Of a stretch of 64,000 nucleotides of DNA, positions 35,795 through 47,100 are shown in pieces. Location: NCBI GenBank assembly GCA_024734495.1, contig JALMQS010000852.1:682001-746000 (forward strand), read 5' to 3'. The translations under genes and the position numbers were made by a program. Below the pieces are notes generated by a model that made no database searches, was not told where the DNA came from, and worked only from the letters and a program-made list of their open reading frames with translations. The DNA is from Forficula auricularia. Lineage: Eukaryota; Arthropoda; Insecta; Dermaptera; Forficulidae. Position 1 is the stretch's first letter. Every line of letters begins with the position of its first letter.

Positions 35795-37885
35795 CGATAT
35801 ATATGTGTGTATGTTTATTTGTATCAAGCAGAGGACAACCTCTTTGTTTCTCTTTGCAAATTACTATTATTTATTAATCTTTATTCATTAAACAGTTTCG
35901 GACACCGCTGGTTGACTCTTCAGTAGAAAATTTTGGAATTTTTTAAAATAATTGTTAAAGATTTGAAATCGAGTTTCATACTTTTGCGAATTGATTAATT
36001 CTAGTGATGGTTCCACCTCCTCGACCGGTTTCAATTCTTTCGAATTTTTTTCTAATTTGCGAATTTGCTTTTCTAATTTTTTCTTTCTCCTATCTTCTCG
36101 TTGTCTTAAAATTGCTGGATCCAATTTCTTTTTCTTTTTCAATGGTTCTGCACTAGAAAATTAAAATTCATATTATAATTAATATTTATTAAAGAGTAGT
36201 GGAAAAATGAAAAATAAATTATAGGCGATAGCAAAATGCGAGCAAGACCATTTGTAAAATTTCACGGTTTAGTAAGTAAAATTACAATACTTGACCATAC
36301 CCTGTATGGTAAAGTAAAAAGATGGTTGAGTGATTTGAATTTTGAATTATTTTAAAATTCGAAGGCCAATGAAATGACTTTTTTCAAAATTGAATATAAG
36401 AGTTGAAATTGCCGATAGAAGTAGACTTTAACTTTTCTAAGGAAATCACAATAAGAAATGGGATGGATTAATGATATGTAAGAAGGGTTGTTTTCAACCA
36501 CCTCGGGAATCCAACCCTAGTGCCAAAATTTGCAATTCTATTTCGGATCTAATAGATGAATTGTTTTTACTTTACCATACAGGTTATGGTCGATTGTAAT
36601 CGTGCATGAAAAAAGTGGGTTTTTTTCTTCTTTTTTTGGAAATATCTCAAAAACGGCTGAAACTATTTTGATTAAAAAAATTGAGCGAAACCATGGCATT
36701 TCGCTATACAAAAAAGCTCTAATAAGTGAACATTTGAAAAAAATTATATTTTTCGAGATAATAATTGTTTTATCAAAATGTCTGTTAGTCTGGTTGTTAG
36801 TGCGTTACCAAATTTTTGTGGTCGAGCTAGCTCAAAAACTAGTGTGAATATCAAAACCAAATTTCACACGTAGTTTTGGTCTATTGAGATTAAGAGCTGA
36901 TTAGATTATGGTGCATATTGACCAAAATTAAGGGGGGGGGGGTTAAAAATTATAAATCTAGGCCATTTGAGCAAACTATAACTATAAATTTTGTATACAT
37001 AATCAGTGGATCTCCTGAAGTCAAAAAACCTGGGGGTCAAAAAATGACAATCTAGGCTCTTGTACCAAACTCAACCAAATTTTGTATACATGATCCGTGG
37101 GCCCACGGAAGTCTAAATCAAAGGCCCCCCCTAGATGATTATAAATCATTTATTTTTGTTTTCGTTATAAATAATTTTATTATATATTAAATATAAGTGA
37201 GGGGCCAAGTTGTATGGTAAAGTCAAGTGGATGGCCACATCAGAACGTGTCAGTTTATTTTTATTTTATTTTTTTTATGAAAATGAAGAGAGAAGGAGTT
37301 AGACCAAAAAGGTGCAGCCCCTATTTGTTTTTAACTATATATGGGGGAGGGTTTGGGCTTAAACCTCTCTCCCTGGTTATGCCTATTTCAGAGATACAAT
37401 ACCAAAAGTAACAAGTTATTGGACGATTCAAGCAACAATACATATTAGTCACAATAATTATTTATGTATTGTTGCATAAATCGACCAATAACATGCCTTG
37501 TTACTTTTGGTATTGTATCTCTGAAGAAGACTTAAGCTAAGGTCGATACGTTAGCAAGAGTTTCAAAAATAAAGAAATAAATAGGCCTACAAGTCTCTTT
37601 GGATAATTTTGAATCCCTTCTAAATATAAATAAAGAAGTATAAAAAACTTTTTAATTATTTATAAAATTGTATAATTTTTTTACTTTACAAGTAATAATT
37701 GGTTTTGAATAAATAAATAGTGTTAATATAATTATATTTATCCGAATTATAAATTAAAAATAGGCTTACCAAAGTGCTGGTGTTGACTGAAAGAATAATG
37801 GTTTATTAAATAAACTAATTGATCGAGATATTTGCAAAAAAGGAGAATTTCGAAAAGGTAAAAGAGTTTTCAAATATAAATACAT
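31046..37885 (-). CDS. MRPL40: Mitochondrial large-subunit ribosomal protein L40 (mL40)
   Basis: Four minus-strand exons: 37885-37770, 36152-35982, 34083-33885 and 31159-31046. Phases 2, 2 and 0 join them to 199 residues plus stop (human about 206). The start MYLYLKTLLPFRNSPFLQIS is basic and hydroxylated, a mitochondrial presequence by appearance. The body has LKKKKKLDPAILRQREDRRK, IRKLEKNSKELKPVEEV, then a helical RARPITELSEEVQEERIALI region, and ends with TLIPFYTKGPSYTPPIKDY. The last segment matches the vertebrate NLFPFEKEGPHYTPPI block. The protein is part of the 39S subunit in the mitochondrial matrix. It runs away from DDX52, 302 bp between start codons. Introns 1-3 carry foldback and MITE insertions. 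All splice sites are GT-AG. Confidence 0.95.
31561..31956. mobile_element. Palindromic MITE with a second MITE nested inside
   Basis: Outer ends GGGCCAGTTGTATGTCGG and its complement lie between TTAA repeats (31557-31560, 31957-31960). Inside the left arm, 31596-31788 is an almost perfect palindrome with ends GGCCCGGTTGTA, flanked by TTA on both sides. Removing it restores the pairing of the outer arms (AACTCTTTTTA then AACGTTGACAAAGGG). TIR and TTA target are those expected of PIF/Harbinger MITEs. Minus-strand ORFs here are shadows. In MRPL40 intron 3. Confidence 0.85.
31995..32210 (+). repeat. Dispersed repeat, CATGCATGAAAAAAG family
   Basis: TGTAATCATGCATGAAAAAA and AATATCTCAAAAACGGCTC as at 3245 and 36565. 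Confidence 0.6.
32646..33811. mobile_element. ACCGGGTGAGT foldback element, copy 1
   Basis: Ends ATACCGGGTGAGT and ACTCACCCGGTAT are inverted, and the arms pair over roughly 290 bp (GTTTCAAATAAAAGTTTAT; ACAAGCTTTCAAGGGTAT). The centre, on the minus strand (33188-32994), keeps a remnant [20 protein letters not shown], preceded by MVLIYGEC in another frame. This resembles the DUF4817 helix-turn-helix found in insect transposases. Copy 2 lies at 48604-49845. In MRPL40 intron 3. Confidence 0.8.
34514..35336. mobile_element. GTCATTCC foldback element
   Basis: Arms 34514-34795 and 35068-35336 are near-perfect inverted copies (AATTGAGTTAGAGAGGTGGG, GACAGGTGTCATTTTGCAGC). The centre of about 270 bp is AT-rich and non-coding. 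In MRPL40 intron 2. Confidence 0.85.
35345..35715. repeat. Foldback-related repeat (GACCAAGAGAGAAA family)
   Basis: TTAAGTCTGGACCAAGAGAG, AAAGATGTGATCCA and TTTCGCG.TTAGCCCG match the arms of 52872-53471; partly inverted at its own end (CATTCTCTCTTGGTCTA). Followed by an (AT)n tract at 35762-35792. Confidence 0.65.
36455..36560 (-). repeat. Fragment of palindromic tRNA-like repeat
   Basis: GGGTTGTTTTCAACCACCTC and GGGAATCCAACCCTAGTGCC match one arm of the element at 12530-12915. Confidence 0.5.
36565..37240. repeat. Composite dispersed repeat, ACTTTACCATAC ends
   Basis: Begins TTTACTTTACCATACAGG and ends GTATGGTAAAGTCAAGTGGA, a short inverted pair. Inside are the CATGCATGAAAAAAG block, GAGATTAAGAGCTGATTAGA, a G run, and two reverse-oriented R1 minisatellite units (AACTCAACCAAATTTTGTAT). 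A similar order occurs at 44600-45110. In MRPL40 intron 1. Confidence 0.65.
37255..37322 (-). repeat. LINE 3' UTR fragment
   Basis: AAGGAGTTAGACCAAAAAGG and TGCAGCCCCTA next to a T tract: the 3' UTR of the LINE family at 29522. Confidence 0.6.
37391..37524. repeat. Inverted repeat
   Basis: AGAGATACAATACCAAAAGT pairs with ACTTTTGGTATTGTATCTCT; the hairpin of about 134 bp continues through CAACAATACATA/TATGTATTGTTG. Confidence 0.75.
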
Positions 37886-38187
37886 TCTATTTATATAATA
37901 TAAATATTGTTTAAATATGTATTTATATAATTTATTAGATTATTAATTATTACTGTCAAATTTTAAATAAGACGTGAATGAAGTGAGTTTTGATACTAAA
38001 GCACAGGACTATATGAACCTAGCAACAATTTGAGACTACCTTCTAACCTTAACTTGAAATTTATTTTGAAAGAACACATGATTTAAAAACATAAGTATAA
38101 GGACATAATTTATTAAAAATTTAATTCTATTCTATTAGAAAATAAATTCCTTATAGTGTTAAATGTCAAAATAAATATACATTCATT
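37886..38187. promoter_or_regulatory. Divergent MRPL40/DDX52 promoter interval
   Basis: 302 bp between the two opposing start codons. AT-rich; no TATA box, CpG cluster or named motif can be singled out. The head-to-head spacing suggests one bidirectional promoter (inference). Confidence 0.6.
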
Positions 38188-41100
38188 ATGGATTCATATG
38201 ATATATTTAAACAACTTTCAACAGGTGCCAAATTTAATTTTAAAAGATATAAAAATGATGCTGTTAAACTTAAGGTTAGATTAATTTTATTTATATTATT
38301 ATTTTATTTTATTTATATTATTTTTCTTTTATTATTTATTTATTTTTCATTTAATATTTCAGCTAATTAAGCCTAAAGATGATGTATCGATTGTAAATAA
38401 TGGTGATAATGAAGACATAACTGACCAGGAATCTTTGATTGATAATAATATTAATGACAACAATTTTGCAAAAGAAGAAGAGAATATAAATATAATGAAA
38501 TCAATAAAGAGGGCTAAAAAGGGTAAACAGAAAAGAGAAGATATAGAGAAACTTTTATTTAGAGAGAAGGTAAGTTAAAATTATAATAATAAATCATGAA
38601 AAATGAATAAATGAATAGAGTTCTTTATAAAAAAAAATCACAAAACGTTTATTAATAATTTAAACACGTTTTAGAAGAAATTCTTAATGAAAAAAATGTG
38701 CTACTTTATGAAAGAATACTAATAAATGAGCAATTTTGGTATATACAGTGTTGAGGTGCGGATTTTGGGTGCTTCAGATTCCACCGCTGCACCACCAGTG
38801 TTGAGGTGCGGAATTTGGGCTTAAGGGTTGTTTACTTTAATAGCTGCCACCACGGATGAGGGTGAAAAGATTTAATTAGTTTATGACGAATATTTATTTA
38901 ATGATAAAAGATATTTTACAACGTTGCAAGCCTTTAGCTACTTAATTACAAGTATTGTTTAACATTTACAAGTTTAAATCAAGGTACTCGTTTTGAGTAA
39001 CAGGAAGAGTGTCCTTTTCATTCAAACACCCTCCGTATTTATATTCGTTTAATTTTCAAAATATGTGCTTAAATAAGTATTATTATTCATATTCTGGTAT
39101 TATTTTGCTGATACAATCTTGACCTGAATCTGTTCAATGGGGGGTGTTGTTTTTTTTAAGTGTGACAAGATTGAGGGTTTATAGAGTTATAGCGTCAGGG
39201 TGAGCTTCTAATTCCAATTATGCTCTTTTGGGGGGTGATCGAGCATTGGCTCAAACCATTTCTTACGAAGTAAGATTAGCTTTAATTTTGTTGGTTTTTG
39301 TAGGGTTAACGGGAACCTTCAAAATGGGAAGTTTTGCAAAAACATCTCTAATTAGTCTGATTAAAATATTCAAATGATAATTTTTTTAAAACGATGCATT
39401 TTAATAATTATTTCTAAAATATCATTTAACTCTTAACAGAAAGAATTCCGTTCTCTATGCATTTTTCGTCAGCCGGGAACGAAATGGGTACTTACGTATT
39501 AACGCCACCGCAGCTAGATTTGGCAGTTTTTAAATTTCGCCAATCTACACCTAAACTTTTTGAGATAAATCATAAAATAGAATAAATCAGTTCCCCTCTG
39601 TCAAAAAACAACTTGAATAGGTTCGGTTTATGATCTCGGTTTGATTAGATAAAAAATGCGTTCCCAAACAAACTTTAAGCGTAGATTGGCGAAATTTAAA
39701 AACCGCCAAATCTCTAGCTGCGGTCAACGTTAATACCGTAAGTACTACACGAAATGCTTCAGAATTCTCTCTCTTTTTTAGTAAAATGATTATACATATA
39801 AAATAATTATTTCTCAAATGTCATTTAAATCTAAACAGAAAGAATTCCGTTGTCTATGCATTTTTCGTCATCCGGGAAACGAAATGTTTACATAGAATTC
39901 TCTTTTTTTTAATAAAATGATTATACATATAAAATAAAATATTATATCTATTCAAATATATTGCTCTGTCGGATTTCACAACAATAGGGTGTTCCACAGG
40001 AACCCGTTCATTAAAAGTTTTCATGGAAGGAGTTGAGAGAAAATTTTTGAACTTTGACATATTTATGTTTTGGAATATTCTCTTTTTAAATAATTTATTA
40101 ACAACTTTTGGACACTTTCTACGTTCGCGCAATCGCTATCAACTTTCTTATTTTCATTAGATAGGGTACTATTAATGTTTTAATATAGAAATTTGGTGTT
40201 TTATTAGGTTTTAAACATTACCTTATTTATCAACTCAATTGTCCAATAATATTATTTTTGAAGGACACATATTGATAAGAAATGTCATATTAACTTTGGA
40301 AAATTTGTTAAATATTTTAAGAGATAATAATTATAAAAAACATTTTTAAAGAGAAACATTTTAAAGGAAAAGATTTTAAAAACATTTCATTGTATATATG
40401 GTATATTCAATTGTATGGACATACCTCATATTAATAATAATTTTAACTTAAGAAAACTCACCAGCTTTAGTTGATTATAATGTCGTTAACTGTGGAAAAA
40501 GAATGAAATTCTGCACAGAAAAATGTACTATGTTGTGAAAAGTCAGGACTGAGGATGGCGTGAGAATATCCGCTGAAACGTCTTAAAAGTTTTTCGTGAA
40601 AATAAATAGTTAGAATATAAGGAAATTTGGTATTTCTTTTTCCTAACGAAGACATTCCACCTGTTTCCAAGGTTTTCAAGAGCCTCATAAAACACCAAAT
40701 TTCTTTGTTATTTTCAATGAAACCCCCAAAATAGTTTTGCATCATTAGATTAAGTGTTAAAAACTAAGATGATTTTGCATAACTCACTTGATATCTAAAA
40801 TTTTGGAGACAAATTATTTTTCGTATATATTTGTATTATTAATCAAGATAATTTCTACCTCCAAGACAATCTGTAGAATTTTCTATTACAACTTTTTATT
40901 CAACTCACACCCTCTGTAGAATCGTCAAATCTGAGAAACCATTTGGTACTTACGTATTAACGCCACCGCAGCTACAATTCCAAAGACGGTGTACACTTAA
41001 TTCCAATCGCGGTTCACCCCTCGTGTTAACTGAATCTTGCCAGGTTTGTTTGGGAACGCATTTTTGATCTAATCAAACCGAGATCATAAACTGAATCTGT

Positions 41101-44100
41101 TCAACAACCGCCAAATCTGTAGCTGCGGTGGCGTTAATACGTAAGTATCAACCATTTTTTTTGACTACTAATCATTTCTCAACCAATTTTCTTGAAATTT
41201 ATTCCTGATGACAATCCAATATTCTTTCAAGATTTAGTCAGTCCTTCCCTAATTCTGGCACTACCGTTGTTTTTAACCGACGAAAGGAGGAGTTTATCAA
41301 TTCAACAGAATGTCTGTTGTTTTTTGTTTAGTCAAATCATGGGATCCATTTTTGACCCACTTAACACATGTCACTTTTCTTAAAATTTTACACACATCTG
41401 TACTTGCAATAACTTTGCATCATTATAACAAATTAATTTGACCTTTCCATAGTTCAGCTTCCTTCCTTTACGACGTGATTTTCTTGTTTATAATCTGGAA
41501 AAAAAATTTCCTTGAAAATTTGAAGACATGTGCATTTCTGATGTCAAAATGCAAGATTTAGTCAGTTCTATCACTTATTCAGCCACTACCGTTGTTTTTG
41601 TTTTTGTATAGTCAGATCGTGGGATCCATTTTTGACCCACTTCGACTCGGCTGATTTTATTAAAATTTTGCAAACGTGTATACTTGTTACAACATTGCAA
41701 TATTTCATCAAATATGAGTTGATCCTCCTCCAAATTTGTTGAGATTAAAACGTAAAAAATAAATAATGAATTTCTACGTAAAAATTGAATATGAAATAAA
41801 ACCATAGCCCGATTGATATCAACTTCTACTAAAACATTTTGTATGCAGTTTTCAATTGTTTGATGTAGCATAATTCAAATATAATATCACTATTGCCAAA
41901 TAATACCTATTAATTAATATCTTTAACTTTTTTTTTAGATAAATCACATACGGAAAGTCAATAAAATTCATTGTCAAGGGAAAAACATTCCAGATCCAAT
42001 TTCAACTTTTGAAGAATTAAACGAACGTTATGGAATACAAGCACAATTACTTATAAATATATCTGAATGTGGATATAAATTGCCTACACCAATACAAATG
42101 CAAACATTTCCTGTCATGTTAGAGGTAAAAATAAAATTTATTTTAATAATAATCCATAGACTCTCTCTCCATTAATAAATTGTCTTCCCTTATTGCTTGA
42201 AAACAAATCCAGATTGAGATGTGCCCTTTTTTAGTGCAACATCTTGTATCACTATCACTAAAAAGAAAACAATTATCAACACTTCATCTTGATTTTTTTA
42301 TTTATTATTCATATTTATTTATTAGACTCATTGTGATATATTAAAATTTGCATCTGCGATATTTACCATTAGTTTCAATTGTGTCATCCTATTATTGATT
42401 ATACATATAATCAATTATTAAACCCATTGTGATATTCCATTTTATTTGCATCTGGAATATTTTAGCATTATTTGTCAATTGTGTCATCCTATTATTTTAT
42501 ATTTATTTTAGTATCACGGCATGTGCTCTGATGAGTTAAGGACGTTCCCTAATATAGCTCAGATTCAGTTCGATCTTTCCCCTACTCTCACATGTGCAGT
42601 AAGGCAAAAATAATTTCACTGCGTCGTTTCTCAGATCTGGCATCATTGCATTCTTCTAACACTTGTTGATTGTTTATCGTTCTTCTTCTTCTTATTGTTA
42701 GGCTAAAAGCCTGTTTATTCCAGAGCGTCTTTCCATCGTTTTCTTGGACGGCCCCGTCTTCTTTTTCCGGTAGGGTTGTTAGGAAGATGAGAACGTAAAT
42801 ATCGTGTGCTATGCAGACGACGCGGCTCTTGTTGCGGAAAGTGTAAACGACTCTTACATAGATTTGCACTTTCCTGCGAAAGATTCAAGGTTAAGATATC
42901 TTCGAAAAAGAAGAAAACTCTCACAATAGCTAGAGAACCAGTTCGCTGTAAGCTATAACTATATAACACCATAGTGGAACAAGTGTTATCCTTCAACTAT
43001 CTCGGCGTTCAGATAACCAGCTCCAAAAGTGTTAGCGAGGAAGTCAGACTCCAATCTATTAAGGCGTCCTAAATATCAGGATGCCTGAATGAAACGGTTT
43101 GGTCAAACAAGTTTCTGGGAACGGAAGCAAAAGTACGTATCTATAAGACCGTTGTGCGACCAATTTTGACATATGCGGCCGAAACAAGAACAGACACCGC
43201 AAAAGCAAGAGAAATATTGGAAGTTTGTGAGATAAAATCGCTACGCAGAATTGCGGGTAAAACAAGGATGGACAGGGTAAAAAATGAAGATATTAGTGCA
43301 ATATACAAAAAGTCAGCATATGGATCCAAAGGAGAAGATCAGAATGGAGTGCACACGTATTGCGAATGAATGAAGACCGGCTGGTGAGGAAGGTACATGA
43401 CAATAACCCTACCGGGAAAAGAAGACGCGGGCCCGTCCAAGAAAACGATGGAAAGACCCTCTGGAGTAAACAGGCTTTTAGCCTAACAATAAGAAGAAGA
43501 AAAAGAAGACATATTATTTTTAAATACTTCTGCATCGATTAATGGCAAAACGAAATTTATGAACAATATAGTTCCGGAGATATTAAATTCCAAAGATATT
43601 TAATTATTATTACTCTTCTTACCATGGTTATAAAAAACTAAACCAACATTAAACAATAACTAATACATTTTTCAAGAAAATTTTAATTCATAGTTACAAC
43701 ACAGTTTCTGAAATAATAATGAATAAATAATAAAAAATGTATAATTAAAAATTTACATTAAAAACAAGCTGGCAACAACGCACTTATTTAACCTAAAAAG
43801 TGGATTAACTTTAATACTTTTCTGACTTTTTTTCGGTTGTCATTGTCGCAACAGCTTTTAATCGTTTATTAAGAACTTTTTGTTTAATAAATCGACCTTT
43901 ATAATGTATTTTATCTGTCATTTACTATGTTAAAAATAGTCAAGCTCGGACAATGTTGCCAGATTTCTCAAACGAGCACGGGATTGGCTAGTAGTGGTAC
44001 ATAAACAGCAAAAAGTTTTGGGCTTATGAATTATGAATTCTTATTGTCTGTTCTATATACTCTAGCATTAACTCTAGCATTTATTTTTATTTTTATGGCC

Positions 44101-47100
44101 CTCAGGCAGATACTAAACAACCACTTAACGATAAATTGATTGATTTATTATTTTTTAGGGACGCCATATTTTAGCTACGGCGGCCACGGGATCTGGAAAG
44201 ACTTGTGCATTTCTCATTCCGATTATACATCATTTGACTGTGAAAAAACTGAAGAAAAATCAAACTCGACTCAGGGCATTAATTGTATGTCCGTCACGAG
44301 AACTTGCTAACCAAACTTATCGGTGAGATATTGTTTTTTGTTTTGTTTTATAATTAATTTCCAACACTCTTTCGCGGTCAAACTGGAAAAATGACGGAAC
44401 ACTTCACTCGCCAATACGTTTGTCACAATGACTTCGAGGAACTGGAACTCTCAGTCAATCAAAAGTATTCCATGAGTTAGAAAATAATTAGAAACATGTG
44501 CAGGAGTGGCCAACCTTTTTGAAAGCAAGTGCTCAATGAAGAATTTTTATAAGCGTTCCGGTGGCAAGACTATAATATAATGACAATTGAATTTTTTTAG
44601 GTAGTTTTGGTGCATTGAGATTAAGAGCTGATAAGATTTTGGTGCATATCGACCCAAAATTAAGGGGGGTGGAGGGGGTTACAAATTAAAAATCTGGGCC
44701 ATTTGAGCAAACTCAACCAAATTTAGTATACATAATCAGTGGGGCCCCAGAATTCTAAAAATGCAAAAACTAACCGCCCAAAATGGGGGGGGGTCAAAAA
44801 ATGAAAATATAGGCCCTTGAACCAAACTCAACCAAATTTTTTATGCATAATCAATGGGCCCCCAGAAAACTAAAAATGCAAAAACTAATCGCCCAAAATG
44901 GGGGGGGGGGGTGAAATTCTAGGCAGTTGTACAAAACTCAACCAAATAATATATACATAATCCATGGGCCCCAATAGTCAAAAAATGCAAAAACTAACCC
45001 CCCACTAAATGATTATAATTAATTTTATTTAATAAATATAAAAGAGGGGGCCAGGGTGTATGGTAAAGTCAAGTGGATGTCCACATCAGAACGTGTCAAT
45101 TTTTTTTATAATATAAAATTAATAAACAATATATTTTTCTATCAATTATTTACTCAATTAAGATTGAATTTTCCAAAAATTGTTAAAATATTAAATTCTA
45201 AATTGAAAAGTAATGGAAGCCAGCCCAAGGATAGTGAAGAAAAAATTGGCCATCCCTGCATTAGAGGATACCTACCCTCTTTGATTTACTGCTAAAGATT
45301 CATATTTGGGCTAAGTAAAAATATGAAGAGTATCCTATTATTAGATCCTACTTTTGAGTAAATAGAAAATTATTTTTTTTTTTATTAAAATAGAGAATGT
45401 CTTCGATTGATCATCGGCACAGAATTACGTTGTCATGTCTTGTCGAAAGCTGTAGAAAAAAAAGGATCTAAAAAGTCAAACAGCAACTATGATATGAAAT
45501 CTTTACCTATGTATTTTTATATTTTTTGATTTTTATTTATTCATTTATTTATAAAAAACATTAAATCAATTAAAAATAAATATTAATATACTTGAAAATT
45601 GTTATTTTAGATATTTTAATCTCAGCTCCAAATCGATTAGTTTATTATCTTAAAAATGAAAAATCAGAAATTAAATTAGATAAGTAAGTAAAATATTTTT
45701 CATCTTTTTTTTTATTTTTCCTCAATAATTTAATTATTTATCTGTATTAATTATTTATTTTTTGTTATTTAGTCTTGAATGGTTGGTCATGGATGAATCT
45801 GATAAATTATTTGAATCACTTAATGGACAAAATTCTATTCGTAATCAATTATCATATATATACCGTAAATGTAATAGCACTCAAATGAAGAAAGCATTTT
45901 TCTCTGCAACATATGATCAAGATGTTGGAATATGGGCATCGAAAACTATCAAGAAACTCGTTCGAGTTATCGTTGGAGAGAGGTAAAGTTGAAATTTCTT
46001 TTTTTTGTTCAAATCTCCAGTCCCTTCAAATTCTTTCCCTAAATTGTGAATCATTTAATTGACCATAATCTTCCCGTAATTTTCGATATACAGATAGTAC
46101 AGAATTAATATTTCTGTAGAACAATTTAATAGTTTTAAGGCGTTGAGCGGTGGTTAAGCGATTAATTTCGTAAATTTGTTGTTGCAAACTAAAATTTGAC
46201 AAAGCAATTTGAACCGCGAGAGTTAAGTGGTGTAATCAATAATTTCTTATGTTAATTCTACAGTACCTGGAGCCACCGAGCGATGCACGGTAACCCATGA
46301 CCCCCCCCCTCGCGAAACCACACACCTCGCCTCCACCACTGCACCCTCACTCCACCCCACCCCACCCTAACCGCGCCTCCCACCCCCGGATCCCCACAAC
46401 TGCACCCCACCTCCGGCACCTCCCACATCCACCCCACCCAGCACCCAGTTTTTGCATTTCTAGCTTTCTAATGGTCCATATATTATGTATATATTTGTTT
46501 ATACTCGTACACCAATTTGCCCACATTCGTTCATATTGATAAACATTATAAAAAAATAAATAGGAAAATAATAATAAAAAAAATAATCGTATAGGATCTG
46601 AAATAAAAACATAAAATTAAATAAGATTTCTTTCCAAGTTATATAAAAAAAGCCACTTTAACCACTTTATTTGTAAACACACCTATAATGTTATGATTTA
46701 GAAACACCTGTTAATTAAAAACAAACAAAAAATTTCTAATTTTAATATAATATATTAATATTTGCTATAACCTATTAGTGGGTTTTAAAATTAAAAAACC
46801 AATTAAAAATAAAAGATAATTGAAAAAAATGTAAACAATCTTTTTTATTGAGATTTTCATCTATCAATAATTACTTTAATTAAGAAAAGATTAATTAAGA
46901 TTAAATTTGTCGAGCTCCAGACCTGGCCAGATCGCTTTCTCATCCTCAAAACTTGTTAATAGAATTTGTTTCATCAAAATCGGTAGAGTCGTTTTCAAAA
47001 TAGAACCAAGATACAAATATATATATAAACAAACAAATAAATATATAAACAATTTTTGCTCGTTTAATAAGAGTAGATAGATTTAGAAAATTATTTTATT

